64,000 nt of DNA, taken from the NCBI GenBank assembly GCA_003439945.1, contig QVRM01002041.1:62001-126000 (forward strand), given 5' to 3'. A program made the translations under genes and the position numbers. Every line of letters begins with the position of its first letter. Position 1 is the stretch's first letter. Of the stretch, positions 35,805 to 56,150 are shown one piece after another. The notes under the pieces are model-generated. The model was not told where the DNA came from and made no database searches. It saw only the letters and a program-made list of their open reading frames with translations. This stretch comes from Dermanyssus gallinae. Its lineage: Eukaryota; Arthropoda; Arachnida; Mesostigmata; Dermanyssidae.

Positions 35805-36290
35805 AGAGTGTCCCAACGAGAGCGGAAAACTTAAATTTAGAACTATTGATGCAAAACTATCAGAACATGTTCGCCTAGGTCGTAGAATGCAATACTTCAA
35901 GAAGCACCAGGTGGCTCATTCTCACAACAGTCTTCATGCCTACAAAATCCAGCTTACTCACCAACTCCAGCCTACAGAACATGGACGACAAAAAGAGTTA
36001 GAGAATTGGGTAATTGAGTAGCAAGTAAACGATGAGTTTCCAACAAAATCATCTTCGGCAATGAGGCCTATTCTCATGTTGGTGGCTTTGTTGACAAGTA
36101 AAAGAAAATTGCACTTGGAGTCACAAAACCCTACACAAATTTCATTAGATGAAAATGCACCCCAAATATGTTACCATTTGGTGCGGACTTTGGGTTGAAG
36201 ACATCATCGGGCAGTTTCATGCGATGACGTTGCTAAAGATGCACAGACAGTCAATGTTGTTGCATACGAAGTTCCCGTATGTCAATTCAT
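35805..36290 (+). mobile_element. Tc/mariner-superfamily transposase fragment
   Basis: It starts ACAGAGTGTCCCAACGAGAG, like a transposon terminus. Broken frames read KIIFGNEAYSHVGGFVDK, CTWSHKTLHKFH and MHPKYVTIWCGLWVEDIIGQ. These match the central catalytic region (IIFSDEAHFH...NKQNCRIW...VTVWCG) of a Tc/mariner-superfamily lineage distinct from the mariner beside it. One internal stop plus a frameshift separate the blocks. Confidence 0.7.
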
Positions 36291-36369
36291 GAATAAATCA
36301 AAACATGGGTATTAATTGTTCATTCTATTTTATTTTGATTTTAAGTTTTTGGCTCACATTTATTTTCTT

Positions 36370-37345
36370 TGTAGATGAGTAACTGGAAAATGCGGTCTGC
36401 ACATGCGGACACCACTGCAGGAAACACGTCTACAAGTGTGGGCCGGTATTGTGGGTCTCCAACTCACTAAAAACCAGTCATCTCCCCATCCTCTCAACCG
36501 ACCGGGAATTGCATGTCCAAGTACTGCAAACAATCGAGGGGAGGTGTAAGTCTACTCGTGGCCAGCTTCTTCCCCGGAGGTCTGCGGGGTACGTGTCGTG
36601 CGGCGGTTATTCGCTGTAGTTTCTGGAGGAGTATGTTCCTAAAAAGTTTTGTCGCCTCTCGCCACTGAGGTAAAAACTCCTGCATTAGCTTGGAGATGCT
36701 TGCAATTTCACACCAGCGTATACGATGTTTAAAACGTAGCGGAAACACGTTGCTCCGCCCATACTGAACACCTCAGAATCGTGTGTTCTGGGGTGTCCTC
36801 GAGCCCATCGCCGCAGTGAACGCACGTGGGACTGGGAGCCTTCTCGATCCTGAACAGGTAAGACTGAAAGTCCCCATGTCCCGTCAATTCCTGGGTGGTG
36901 TAGAAAGCTAGTTCTCCCCCGGCCCGATTTAATCATTATTTGATGTTTGGTATGAGCTTCCGGAGACTAACGCCTGGAGCACCCTCCATCAAGCCGTCCC
37001 ACTTCCCCTGCCATAGGCGATGCTCCGTTGCCACTCTTCTTCCTTCTTGAGTGAAGAGTCCTCCCATAGGGGGCGGCGCTCTTCCGCCTTCATATCCCAG
37101 GGAACCGTTCCGGCGAGTAGAAGCGCCGCCGCTGTGCTCACCGTCCGGTACGCCATGATCACCCTGAGAGCACCAAGCCGTTGGGCTCGGCGCAGCCGGC
37201 TTTGGTTCGCTACAGATGCTAAAGTGTTAGCAGGCCAGGCCGGAGCCCCGTTTAGGGCTACTGACTCGGGCACGGACATAATGATGCGTCGCTTGGGGTG
37301 CCAAGGCCCATAGGTGTTAGGCATGAGCCGTGCGAAGTTGTTGGC
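36370..37345 (-). mobile_element. R1-clade LINE 3' fragment, same family as the 27-kb copy
   Basis: The minus strand carries IANNFARLMPNTYGPWHPKR and ALRVIMAYRTVSTAAALLLA (37387-36989), then the zinc-knuckle region near 36810 and the GGGCCGGTA...ACTCACTAAAA 3' UTR. It ends in TTACTCATCTACAAAG on the minus strand. It is collinear with 27.14-28.15 kb and covers only the last kilobase. Confidence 0.8.
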
Positions 37346-37381
37346 AATTTTAATAACGATAAAAAGGTGAATAACGCCACC

Positions 37382-37491
37382 GAGCAAGATGGCTTAGTGG
37401 CAAAGTCTTTACCTTGCATTCGGGAGGCCTGGATTCGAAACCCAGACCGGCCACGTTTATATTGGTTTGCATGGTTTCCAATTTAGGCCAT
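37382..37491 (+). repeat. tRNA-derived SINE, family B, 5' half
   Basis: It begins GAGCAAGATGGCTTAGTGGC, has a B box GGATTCGAAACCC and a body with TTGGTTTGCATGGTTTCCAA. The 3' hairpin tail present in the 14.9-kb and 43.8-kb copies is missing. Confidence 0.82.
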
Positions 37492-37671
37492 TACTGGAAT
37501 GCAATTGCGCATTATCTACTCAGTATTTTGCGTATTGGCCCGCTCACTTCACGCCCCTGCAACTGCTCGAGACTCAAAATGACTGATATTGCAACTGTTT
37601 CAACTGTTTGTTTATTGACATTTCTTGTAGATAATTGCACACATTAATTTCAAATTACAATATCCTGGTAT

Positions 37672-37945
37672 ATGATGAAAGACCATTCTACGGAGGAGCG
37701 GCAACGAAGATCGCTCTATGGAAGGAGGAGTGACGGCTTGGAGGAAGGTTTTTCAGGTGCCAGTCCCCGGAAGCTTATAGCAATATATCAAAGACTGGCT
37801 AAATCGGCCTGGGGGAGAACTAACTTTCCATACCATGGAAGGCTTCCAGCCCCACATGCGTCCACTGCGGCGATGAACTTAAGGATATTCAAAAAACACA
37901 CAATTCTGTTGTATATAGCATGGCGGAGCAGCGTGCCTCCGCTAC
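37672..37945 (+). mobile_element. R1-clade LINE C-terminal fragment (sense)
   Basis: One frame reads CVHCGDELKDIQKTH and then SMAEQR, aligning with CVHCGDGLDDTPEHT...WAEQR of the 27-kb LINE. It is in opposite orientation to its neighbours and stops where the next element begins. Confidence 0.65.
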
Positions 37946-39110
37946 GCTTTTAACAGGACCAGCACCGAGCACGCTGGCCTTCCATCGCGCTTCAAATTCG
38001 TCCAGGCTCGTATGCAAAGCCCGTTTGATCACCTCCGGTGTACCACCCGGGCCGATGGAAGCAATTAGATGTTTAAAATCTGTGATTGAGCCCACGTAGC
38101 ACGACAGGGCCAAATCTGAACGAACACCAAGGCCACCTGCGCTGACGGACAGCGTAGCTTGGGCCCATGCGTTGTCTCCTAGGCGCACATTAAGTAAGCA
38201 CTCAAGTGTCGTTTGGAGGAGCTCGTCGAAAGCGTAGAGCAAGTCATCTCTCTTGTACGAGGAAGAACATCGTAAACGATAAATTAAGCGAGGCGTGGAA
38301 AGACTTTGCCGTAGAAGGTACAGGGCTGGGTCTGCGTCTAGATGTTTTAATCTACTGCACCACCGTTTTGCATCTGTAAGCCTCTTTTGGAGGGCCCACA
38401 ACTGCTGCGTCAGTTAATGGTGCACCCAGCAATTGGACGTTTTTCCTCCATTAGCCTACTTGATATTGGGTAGTCTTGCTCGTACTGCGGCAGCAGTTTC
38501 CTCTCTGTCGTTGTGCGATAAAACGAGGAGCGTGCATTTATTGTCGTTGAACTTCAGGCCCGAGCCAGCCTTGAAGTCCTAGACCTTCTTAATGTCAGAG
38601 AGGACAGCAGGCAAATCGCCTGCAAGTGGTCCATCGTCTAAATACCACGGTCGCACTTCTGACTGCAATCGTGCCTGAAACTCATGTAATCCTATGCAGA
38701 ATGGGGCAGGCCCACACGGGTCGCCCTGCTGCACCCCACACTTTGACAGTATAGTCTTCCCTTGCCAATAGAGGCTGGTCGGGAAACGATACATCTGGTA
38801 GATAGCGGCGTACAGCCCAGTGGTTTCTTCGCATCATGTTAAAGGCATTTTGGAAATCCAACTTTACTAAAAGCGTATGTTTTGCTGCTCTGTGTGATTC
38901 AATATACGCAGCGGTGGCATCTACGGCAGCTTCGGTACCCCCTTAATACCAGAGCAAAGTTGAAGTGGGGCGACTAACTCGACAATATCCTTGATGATTT
39001 CTGACGGGATTGCAACAAGACTCGTGAGTGAGCCCAATGCTTCTTACGCGCCGCCTTCTTCGGAGAGCAACAGGGAGTCCGTTGCAATAAAATTGCCTCT
39101 GGATAAAGTA
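37889..39110 (-). mobile_element. Non-LTR retrotransposon RT/C-terminal fragment, different clade
   Basis: The minus strand reads GVQQGDPCGPAPFCIGLHEF and WYLDDGPLAGD (38794-38579), i.e. RT blocks with the Y-L-D-D variant. A 170-codon frame (38401-37889) then contains SLSTPRLIYRLRCSSSYKRD and DNAWAQATLSVSAGGLGVRS. The SxPxLxYxLR...W.QAxLxVxxGGLGxR pattern is a known tail of a non-R1 lineage; I cannot name the clade with certainty. Frames are broken upstream of 38.8 kb. Confidence 0.75.
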
Positions 39111-39114
39111 TTCA

Positions 39115-42100
39115 GATTTTTTCGTGGAGTTAAGTGTTTTTTCTAATGGACATGGTCTTTAGAGTTTGTTTCGAGTTACTTACACACTAGTGTTTTGCCC
39201 GACTAGAGCATAATGTTCTGTAAGAAATCAGTTACTAACTCAATCAGTTATTCCAACCGCAGATTTACCACCGGCCGTCTTACGGCTTCTCTCTGTGGCC
39301 ACGGCCGCCGAACCTCGCCCGACCTACATGCGGCACGTAGTTCGCTCTGCCTCCTCTTACTTGCACGGGCCTCTCCGCCGACTCTTCTCTCACTAACCAC
39401 TGCTGGCTGGTTGCAGCTGCTTTTGCTTTACTTCCGTCAGCCGACCACTAGAGGGAGCTGACGGATGCCAATCATAACATGCACATCTTAGCTTTAAGCT
39501 GCTCTTTCTCTCCTCAGTAACATCACCAATCATCGTCATATGTTCCACAACCATGCAATTATCCCCATACTATTATTCTATTCGTCTACCTGACATATAT
39601 ATATATATATATAGTAGTTCCAGCGAGGCCAATAATCCCACTCGTAACAACTGTTTCGGTGTTATCCAGTTTCTGGTTATTAAGGCAGCGCCCCGTACAC
39701 TTGTGTACAGCGGTCCAAATGCAAACCTAAAAATCCTACGAATCGCATTGGTTTAGTCTAATATGAAACGACTCTAGTCTTATATGAAACGACTCACAAA
39801 TGTCCGAGTAATTTATGTTACCCTAAAAAAACAAAGTCGCAATTCATAGTGGCAACGTAATTTCAATTCAAATCCATACGACAGTTTGAACACAAGAAAC
39901 GACAACACGTATATTTTGAAAACTGATTTTATTATTACCGTACCCGATGTTTCACCGGGTTTCACCGAGCTTATCATTTCTACTTCCAGATTTTCTTAAA
40001 AGATGCATTGGCAAACCAATGGAAATGACGCCTCGCCATAGCATTACGATATTCGCGGCCTATAAAATACTATGTACATTGTGACCTTCCTCTCTGTCCA
40101 ACTTGTCTCTCTACCGAATCTTATGTAAATAAGAACACAATAATGGAAAAGGGAAGAGACAGAGTGAATACCCAAGGCAAAACATTCGCCTGTGAAAATA
40201 TACATGTACTATATACCTTAGTCCAAACACTGCGAGTACACATCACTGCTTCACTGCACCCTTAAAACCATATCTACATGATGTGATCTATAATTCCTTA
40301 ACCTTATGCGCTTCTTATATTTGGGCCGTTATAGTCTGCCAGTGCCTAACCTTCGTTATATCACTATGTGCACATCAAACTGAGTGGTAGTAGTAATTTT
40401 AGTTTGTATTTGTTCTATGTACATGCGGCAATATTCATCTTCACCGTTGATAATCAACGGTGATTGCTTGCGACTACAGCGCGTTGGGCAAGTAAACCAT
40501 GCGCTGCGCGCTTCCTCTGAGTTTCCTGCTCGTCTTCTTCATTACCTCCCATTTCTTTAATCGTAAATCGTTTGAACGTGGGTGGCTCCTTCTCGGCCCA
40601 GAAGCCGAGCTAATAAACTCAGAAACTTCACGTCGCCAAGGGCGGATAAAGAAGCGCAGCGAAGTAGAAAAGACAACGCTGTATACATCCAGTCGTCGTC
40701 GTCGTCGTCGTTTAGTCTGCGCCACCGTTGCAGATGGGAACTGTGCCCTCAATCACATCGCAACATAAACAGCCTGTATCTAAAGTTTGAGCGTTTATGA
40801 ATGCTCTTAATGCACAAATGACAACTTCCGAAGTCGGCTCGACCGCAGCAGCAGCCAGTACTATATCCAGCATGTACAGAAGTTGTAAAGGCAAACGTTG
40901 AAACGACCGTGGCCCTGAAATTCGCAAATAGGCCTCATAATTAATGCTGAAACCATGTGACGCAACGCCGACTGTAGTTAGGAAAGTATATAGAGCGCAC
41001 CTTTATAGATTATAAATGTATACATATTTGTATATATGCTTAACTCGCTTACTTATTTGATGTTTTACTGTAATGTAATTGTGCTACCGTGCGTGTGCTC
41101 CCATTTACGTTTTTAGAGTACATTGTATAAGATTTTCAGCCAGATTTTACCTGAGCGAGACTAAGTACAGTAAGTAAATTAAAGCCTCTAAAGGCCATCC
41201 CACATAGGAATATAGACCTATTCTATCACAGAAGGCAACTCATATAACACCGTTGTCAAAACGACCAAAATAATTATATTACTTCCTAATTAGTCACTGC
41301 GCTCGTCGAACACTCGTACAGCAGTTACCCGTTTTGCTGCATGGAAATATTTATCTGCCGTTGACTACCCCTGAACAAACTTTCAGGTTCGGTAAGGAAC
41401 TGGTGCTACAGCTAACGTTATATCACTGCGCCAAATATGAGATCGTCGCTATTAACCCCATTTTTGACGTTGATTATCTGATAAATATAGCATCAGTCAC
41501 TGAATCATCGCTATCGAGATCCAACAGTTGCCAATATGTTACTAAGTAGGTATAAAGCTCGAAAGACCGTAGCACGAACAATGCTTAAAGCCGTTAAGAG
41601 TGTTAAGCTTTCAGCTAATACCCTTATCAAATGTTCCTGGATACTGCAACACGCCTAACAGTCTCAGTTTTGTTTTAATCTATTAGAACTGCAAGTGTAA
41701 CCCCATTATATACATTCGTACTTTTAGTCGAGGGTTAGAGTTGAAAAGCATGGTCGCTTGGAATGAGTGTAACTCACAACGAAACACCTGCAAGGAACTA
41801 CCGCTTCTTGTCATTGGCCTGGTGAAGTCTGCCTCAATTTGCAAGTCAAAACGTGTTTGAAATGCCATACAAAACACTTGCATTTGCTATAACACATCAA
41901 TAATTCACGACTTGATCAAAATTAAATGACGTTTCTTTATATATAAGCAAATAAAGCTGTAACTAGTTGCTATTGTATATTAGCTGTAGCTGACGAATGA
42001 CATTATAACTAACTTGCCAATTTACATATGCTTACAGCCACAAATCCTCTCGGGTAGGTACTTACAATTTAAAAATTTGAATTAATTCGGAAAGTAAAGG

Positions 42101-42200
42101 TATCACTACGCGTAACTCACCATAACTGGGGGCAACAGACGAACACCGTTACTGGAGGCAGCCACTGTAAAAGAGAAGGATATTGAAAAATATCCTTCTC
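39115..42200. other. Intergenic region between LINE cluster and CHIC 3' end
   Basis: No gene recognised. Small overlapping open frames at 40474-40930 and 41334-41549 resemble nothing I know. A short TA run lies at about 39594-39612. Confidence 0.45.
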
Positions 42201-42212
42201 TTCCAAGGTTGT

Positions 42213-49989
<7,777 letters not shown>

Positions 49990-50045
49990 GTTGCGTAGCG
50001 AGATTGCTCCCGCACTTCCACGGCCACCGACAGCACTTGCTGTCG

Positions 50046-50165
50046 AAGTACCACCCCAGTGCCACCTCCAGCACCCCCACTGCCACCTCCAGCACCTCCA
50101 CTGCCACCTCCAGCACCCCCACTGCCACCTCCAGCACCTCCACTGCCACCTCCAGTACCACCAGC
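50046..50165 (-). repeat. 30-bp tandem array (GGN-rich) just upstream of the CHIC start
   Basis: Four near-identical 30-bp units of GGT/GGA/GGC codon-like triplets, reading GGAGGGSGGAGGGSG in one minus frame. That frame differs from the CHIC frame, so the array is most likely in the 5' leader. Confidence 0.8.
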
Positions 50166-50569
50166 TGTACCAGCAACGTTTCCACTGCCTCCCCCGCCGC
50201 TAATTCCAGCAGCGGCAGCTGCAGCAGCAACAGGGATAATCCGGGAAACCGTCGACCCACTGCTAATTGTATCTGCTCCAGTGTCCCGGCTTCTTCTTGC
50301 AGCGGTCGAACAACCGACAGAAGAACCACCAGCTGCAGCACCCGCAGCCACTGCAGAAACACTACCAGTTCCTCCTGGTCCAGCCGTCGGACCTGTCGAC
50401 AACGATGGCAACGATGGCGGCGACGACGGCGACGATGACGACGACGACGACGGCGATGCTGATGCCGACGATGAAGTGTCCTGACGATTGATAGCGGATG
50501 CTAACGTAGTCACCACTGAACTCAGCACGTTCTTTGTATCATCTGCTAGACGAGAGCAGGTCGTCGTCG

Positions 50570-51290
50570 GCGTTGTTGTTGTTGTTGTTGTTGTTGTTGT
50601 TGCTGCGGCTGCTGCTGCTGCTGTTATTGCGGTTGTTGTTGCTGCCGTTGTCGTCGTTGTTGTTGCTGCTGCTGTCGTTGTTGTTGTCTTCTTATCGCTG
50701 GTATTGTTGCTGCTGCTGCTGCTGTTGTTGTTGTTGTTGTTGTTGCTGCTGCTGCCGCCGCCCTCTCCTCCATTGAGAGCAGCGGCTTGTTGTACTCGAC
50801 TTGCTGATGACGCCGCTACCACCACCACTTGCTCTGTAGCCTGTTGATGTTGTTGTTGTTGTTGTTGTTGTTGCGTCTCTGCAGTTGCGTTCTCCATAGG
50901 CGATCGCTGCTGCTGCCGCCGCCGACCGGTTGTTGTTGTTGTTGTCGTCGTCGTCGCCGATGACGTTGTTGTTGTTGTTGATGCTGTTGCTGTTGTTGTT
51001 GTTGCCGTTGCTGATGCTGTTGCTGTTGTTGAGGCTATTGATGCTGCTGTTGTTGTTGATGCTGTTGTTGTTGCTGCTGTCGCTCTCAACAGCAACAACG
51101 TTGGCGTTGGCTCAGATGGTTGCGCCGCAGTTGTTGTTGTTGTTGTTATTGCCGCTGCTGATGTTGTTGCTCTTATTGTTGCCCCTGTTGCCCCTATTGT
51201 TGCTGTTGTTGTTGTTGCCGAGATAGCCGCTGAATTTGACGTAGCTGCTTGAAACTGTCGCTGTTGTTGTTGTTGTTGTTGTTGTTCGAG
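50570..51290. repeat. GTT/GCT triplet-repeat megatract
   Basis: Long interrupted (GTT)n, (GCT)n and (GTC)n runs on the plus strand, equal to (AAC/AGC/GAC)n on the minus strand. Individual runs reach about ten units. The same composition continues at 51660-51842, and in complementary form at 52500-52610, 52915-53040, 53435-53475, 53998-54090 and 55000-55035. Confidence 0.93.
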
Positions 51291-51386
51291 TAGCAATGAC
51301 ACAGCCGGTTCGCCATCACCACTGTGGCCATCACAGCCACTATTAGCGACGCCGCCGCCGCCGCTCGAAGACATGCTGATGACGGT

Positions 51387-51510
51387 GATGAGGGAGGCTA
51401 CTGTTGTTGCTGAGGTTGATGAGGGAGGCTACTGTTGTTGCTGAGGTTGATGAGGGAGGCTACTGTTGTTGCTGAGGTTGATGAGGGAGGCTACTGTTGT
51501 TGCTGAGGTT
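51387..51510 (+). repeat. 31-bp tandem repeat, four perfect copies
   Basis: The unit starts GATGAGGGAGGCTACTGTTG and is repeated four times without a difference. A unit length not divisible by three argues against coding use. It lies just beyond the upstream ATG at 51374 of the CHIC leader. Confidence 0.93.
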
Positions 51511-51599
51511 GATAATGAGGCTGCTTTTGCTGAGGGTGGTGATGAGGTTGTCGTCCGGTCGCTCTGTCCGGATAGATTACAGCGTGCAACTCGAGCCGA

Positions 51600-51671
51600 A
51601 CGTCTTCTTTCGCCCTCTCTTTGTTGACGTCGTTTGCTGTCGTCACTCTGTTGTTGTAGATATGTTTGTCG

Positions 51672-51706
<35 letters not shown>

Positions 51707-51935
51707 ATTGCTGCTGCTGTTGATGTTGTCTTTGTTGCTACTGTAGATGTTGTCGTCGTCGTCGTCGTTGCTGTTGATGCTGCTACTGCTGCTGCTGTTG
51801 TTGTTGTTGTTGTTGTTGTTATTGTTGTTGTTGTTGTTGTTGCGAAAGCCAAAATAAAGTGAATGTAGCACTTTCTCCTGCTCGCCTTCCGCGTCGTGCC
51901 TGAATCGAATCAAAACTTAGTCAATTAGTCCTGCC

Positions 51936-51967
<32 letters not shown>

Positions 51968-53800
51968 CTTTAGTACTTCGCTAATTAATTAGCCCAGCTA
52001 CACTAAACAACAGCAGAATTGACGATAATACGAACAACGAGAAAAATAAAAAGAACAATAAAAAAGACAAGAAAAGAAGAAAAATAAACTTGTGCGTCGA
52101 TATTGTCGAAGACAAGTCTAAGCTCATTTTGCAAACGTACATTTATACAATTCCAATGAACACAGGCTACTCTTCACGCACTGTCGTCACAACACAGCCT
52201 CGATTTGTTGTGCACACATTCAACTTGGAAAAAGAAGAAAAAAGACAACTATCTCATCGTTTTTAGTAGCGACGATCATACAACGATCTTCATTGTCATT
52301 CAATCAAACAGCAACGCATTGCTCATCGCACCGCAGTGCAGAGAAATAGTCGACGAACTAGCTTCACGGGAATTCCATTCTGCTGATTCTTGTCGCTGAC
52401 CACCAAAAATCGATTTCACGCGTACACTTCCGTACCAGCACCCTCTGCCTAACGAAAAAGAAGCGACTCTTTCCTCTGAGTGCCTAACTAAGAGTGAAAG
52501 TGGACAGAAACAATAACAACACAAACAACAACAACAACAATAGCAATAACAACAGCAATGACGACGACGACGACGACGATAACAACAACAACAACAACAA
52601 TAGAGTAAAAATAGTAGACGCAATAGAGTCGTTGATTATAAAAACAGATTTAAACTCGAAACTTCACACAATGTAGAATCGAGGAGTCCAGCAATTTCGT
52701 GTAGCAAAAATTCCTGCAGCAACAGCAGAAGCAGCATCGAGTCATTATCTGCTAATGATCACCTCATCACCGATGCTTCATTATTTGTTTCACAAACAGT
52801 ACGCCATTATTCTCCAAAGAACGCAGTAGTTGGATAGTGCGCACAGATTGCTTCACGTCATCTAGCACACCTTCTAAGACAAATATGGTGGCTGCGAGAG
52901 ATCGTAGTTGTCAACAGCAGCAACAGCAGCAACATCAATAACAACAACAACAACAACAGCAACATTAACAACAACAAGATCAACAACAGTAACAACAACA
53001 AGATCAACAACAGCAACAACAACAACAACAACAACAAAAACAAAGACGTACACAGTTCAGTTATCCTAGTTGGGATAGTTGTGGTAGTGATGGTGGTGGT
53101 GCTGCTGCTGGGACGACATTGCAACACGACCGACGAAACGAATCATAACAATAATCACAACAATAATAATAATAATAATGATAACAAAAACAACAAAAAC
53201 GACAACATATCGTATCCTCTTCCTCCGATGTCCGATGCAGGCAGATTCCAGCCAGATAGACAAACAGCCAGAGAGACCAACACAACAGGCAAACAAACAC
53301 ACCGCAGATAAACAGGGCTGAAGACGGCCAGGCCGAAGGGTCGTCAGCCGTCTCAAGATTCTACCCGAAACTCTGCTGGGATTTTCGTCATCGTCCACCC
53401 GACCCGACCCGAACGCATATACACCGTCGACTACAGCAACAGCAGCAGCAACAACAACAATAACAACAATAACTTCTCTCTCAACACTACTTCCACTACT
53501 TTGACTGTTTCTACGACCATCGCCACTGCTACAGCCACCTACAGCCACCACGACTATGCATTCATTAACGACGATGAGCAGACGCGAATACCAGCAATAA
53601 CACCGAACGAACAAACAAACCCACAGTCTGGAACTACCACAACACTGGAGGTGGAGGAGGAGGAGGAGGAGGCTAGCAGAGCAGAACACAGAACAGAGTA
53701 AACGTAGTAGTAGTAGTAGTAGTAGTGAGTATAGTAAAGTCGATTCGGGCAGAGCAGAGCGCATTCATTCACCCTCCGTGACTGGTGGCACCGAGTGGCC
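51600..53800. other. Triplet-rich upstream region of CHIC, no gene recognised
   Basis: Alternating GTT-type and AAC-type triplet blocks, with a (CT)n run at about 51941-51967 and GAC/GAT blocks near 52560. The many open frames (poly-N, poly-T, poly-L) are products of repeat composition. The promoter of CHIC is probably somewhere here but cannot be placed. Confidence 0.6.
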
Positions 53801-53882
53801 GATCCCGTAGTTCAACCTCTTTCCCCTTAACACCTGACATGTCGCCAGGCAGACACAGATACATAGATACATTCACACATAC

Positions 53883-53913
<31 letters not shown>

Positions 53914-54224
53914 TGCATAGATACTCAAACTCACATCCAAACTCAACAATAACCTCTAACAACGCCAACTAGAAAAACAATCGCGGCAACAATGACAGCA
54001 ACAACAACAACAACAACAACAGCAACAAAAACAATAGCGGCAGCAATAACAACAACAACAATAGCGGCAACAACAACAACAACAGCACTGTCAGGTTGAT
54101 GGTAGGCTGATTTTGCGATGATTTCCTCGAAACTTGCGCAGCTTGTGTAAGTCTACCATCGATGGTAAACAAACAAACAAAATGCGCTGTCGATCGAAAT
54201 TTGACAACCGTAGACAGGCAGGTA

Positions 54225-54765
54225 GAGACAGGTAGGTAAGCAAGCAGGTAAGTAAGACGGTAAGTAAGCAAGTAATCAAACAAAAAGGCAAGTGATCAAG
54301 CAAGTAAGCAAGTAATTAAACAAGTAGGCAAGTAATCAAGTAAGTAAGCAAGTAATCAAATAAGTAAGCAAGTAATAAATGAGCAAGTAATCAAGTAAGC
54401 AAGTAATCATATAAGTAGACAAGTAATCAAGTACGTTAGCAAGTAATCAAGTAAATAAGCAACTAATCAAGTAAGTTAGCAAGTAATCAAGTAAATAAGC
54501 AACTAATCAAGTCAGTAAGCAAGTAATCGACTAAGTAAGCAAGTAATCAACCACGTGAGCAAGTAACTAAGCAAGTAATAAAATAATCAAATAAGGAAGC
54601 AAGTAATCAAGTGAGTAATCAAATAAGTAAGCCAGTAATCAAACAAATGAACAAGTAATCAAGTAAGTAATCAATTAAGTAAGTAAACAAGCAAGTGGTC
54701 AAGTACGTAAGTAAGTAGGTAATAAAGTAAACAGATGAGCAAATTAGCAAGTAAGTAAAGTACTG
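54225..54765 (+). repeat. AAGTAAGCAAGTAATC minisatellite
   Basis: About 540 bp built from AAGTAAGCAAGTAATCAA-type units of 16-20 bp, with point changes and small length shifts. Frames through it encode only Leu/Tyr/Thr-rich repeats. Confidence 0.9.
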
Positions 54766-55444
54766 TTTTGTCGCTGCTGATCGTGGCAGCTGATTTGACC
54801 GTCGCTCGCCTACCGTCCTCGGACAGAGAGACAGACGACAAATAATAATAATACAGTAATAGTAAAAATAATAAAAATAATAGTACAGAGACAGTCGACC
54901 CCGATCGGGCCGTTTTCGCCAGTCGGTCTGGTCGACTCTCGCGCCGTCCGTCTTCTGCTTGTCGAGAGCGACGATATGATGATGACGACGACGATGACGA
55001 CGACAACAACAACAACAACAACAACAATAATAATATTTCCTTCCTCCCCCCCCCCTCGCTCCGTCCTTCCTCCTTCCATACACCATCCTTAGTTGGCGTT
55101 CGTTCGCCATCAAGCAAATAGCACGCAGCAGAGAGGCGCAATTAAGTTACACCACATACAATGTTTGACTGCACATACGAAAGTACCTGTATGCAGAGCG
55201 GTGGCAGGTGTCGTCTGAAAATACCGCCTTCACCGCCTCAGGCGCTTCAAGTTGAAAACAACCTCCTCAAAAAATGCGTGTTTTTTAATTCTAGGCGCTT
55301 CAAGTGTTGCTGCTACCGTAGAACGGAGTGTCGCCATCGTTGTTGTTGTTGCTGCTCTTGTTGTTTTTGTTTGTTTGGTAGAGCGCTAATTGCTGTGCGT
55401 CTGGGTGTCTGTCTGTCTGTGTGTTTGCCTCGACATGAATGAAC

Positions 55445-55611
55445 TAAGGAGTTGCAAAGAATTATGATCTAAACGAAACACTGGAAAATGATGATCCATC
55501 CGTATTGTCAGAGTATAGTCGTATGGTAAATGTTCTTGTAACAGCAAACAACAACTCTGAAGAAGGGGTATTCTCGAGAAATCAGCAAGCACAAGAGTCA
55601 ATTATTCCTTG

Positions 55612-55655
<44 letters not shown>

Positions 55656-56150
55656 TGACGTTTCAAAAAGACACGACTGACTGGACTACAGACTTGATCA
55701 AACAGAGAAGGACTGTTAGGGAAACCCTAGATGTCTCAACCGGTCTTACAGTGATTCCAAGCGCGTAGAGGACGAAGATTATTATTAAATAAAATAAAAA
55801 AAAATGTTTAACAAATGTGGGTAATTTTAGACTTCGTAAGAACAAGATAACCATTAGTCGTGATCATGACGGTGCTTATAACCTTCGTTATTTAATACCC
55901 GACTTCAAAGTCTGTACGTACACGGGGTGGAATTGTTTAAGTTTAATCAAATATAATTAGCATTTATGCACACATTTATACTTACATTTTGTACACCTTT
56001 GCTCTGGATGTCGATCTGGAATTTGAGGGCGATGCACACGAACCATCTTACCGATTACATAGCGATGTAAGAAATAGTTTTCTTGGTTCGGTTAAACTTT
56101 GTAACTTTGTGCAGTGATTACGAGTTGATAATAACTTGATACTAATAATA
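55445..56150. other. Intergenic stretch with TA run
   Basis: It contains the TA microsatellite at 55616-55654; otherwise no recognisable gene or repeat. Confidence 0.5.

Larger units (their letters stand above)
49990..51374 (-). other. Low-complexity CHIC 5' leader / overlapping upstream frame
   Basis: A 504-codon minus-strand frame (51374-49860) starts MSSSGGGGVANSGCDGHSGD and consists of poly-Gln, Thr/Ala, Asn/Ser, Pro/Ser and Gly blocks. It runs past the CHIC ATG in a different frame and stops at the exon 1 donor. Because the region is triplet repeats without stops, two further frames are also long. I read it as leader sequence and not protein. If transcribed, the ATG at 51374 would be an out-of-frame upstream ORF overlapping CHIC. 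Confidence 0.55.

Noticed and set aside
40474..40930. Overlapping 70-90 codon frames on both strands
   Set aside because: No homology recognised and no splice context; retained only as intergenic.
50488..51862. Poly-Leu and poly-Val open frames on the plus strand
   Set aside because: They are the complement of the (AAC/AGC)n blocks, and composition alone explains them.
54619..55141. Minus-strand frames of 156-164 codons
   Set aside because: They translate the minisatellite (LLTYLLTCLF-type) and triplet repeats; low complexity only.
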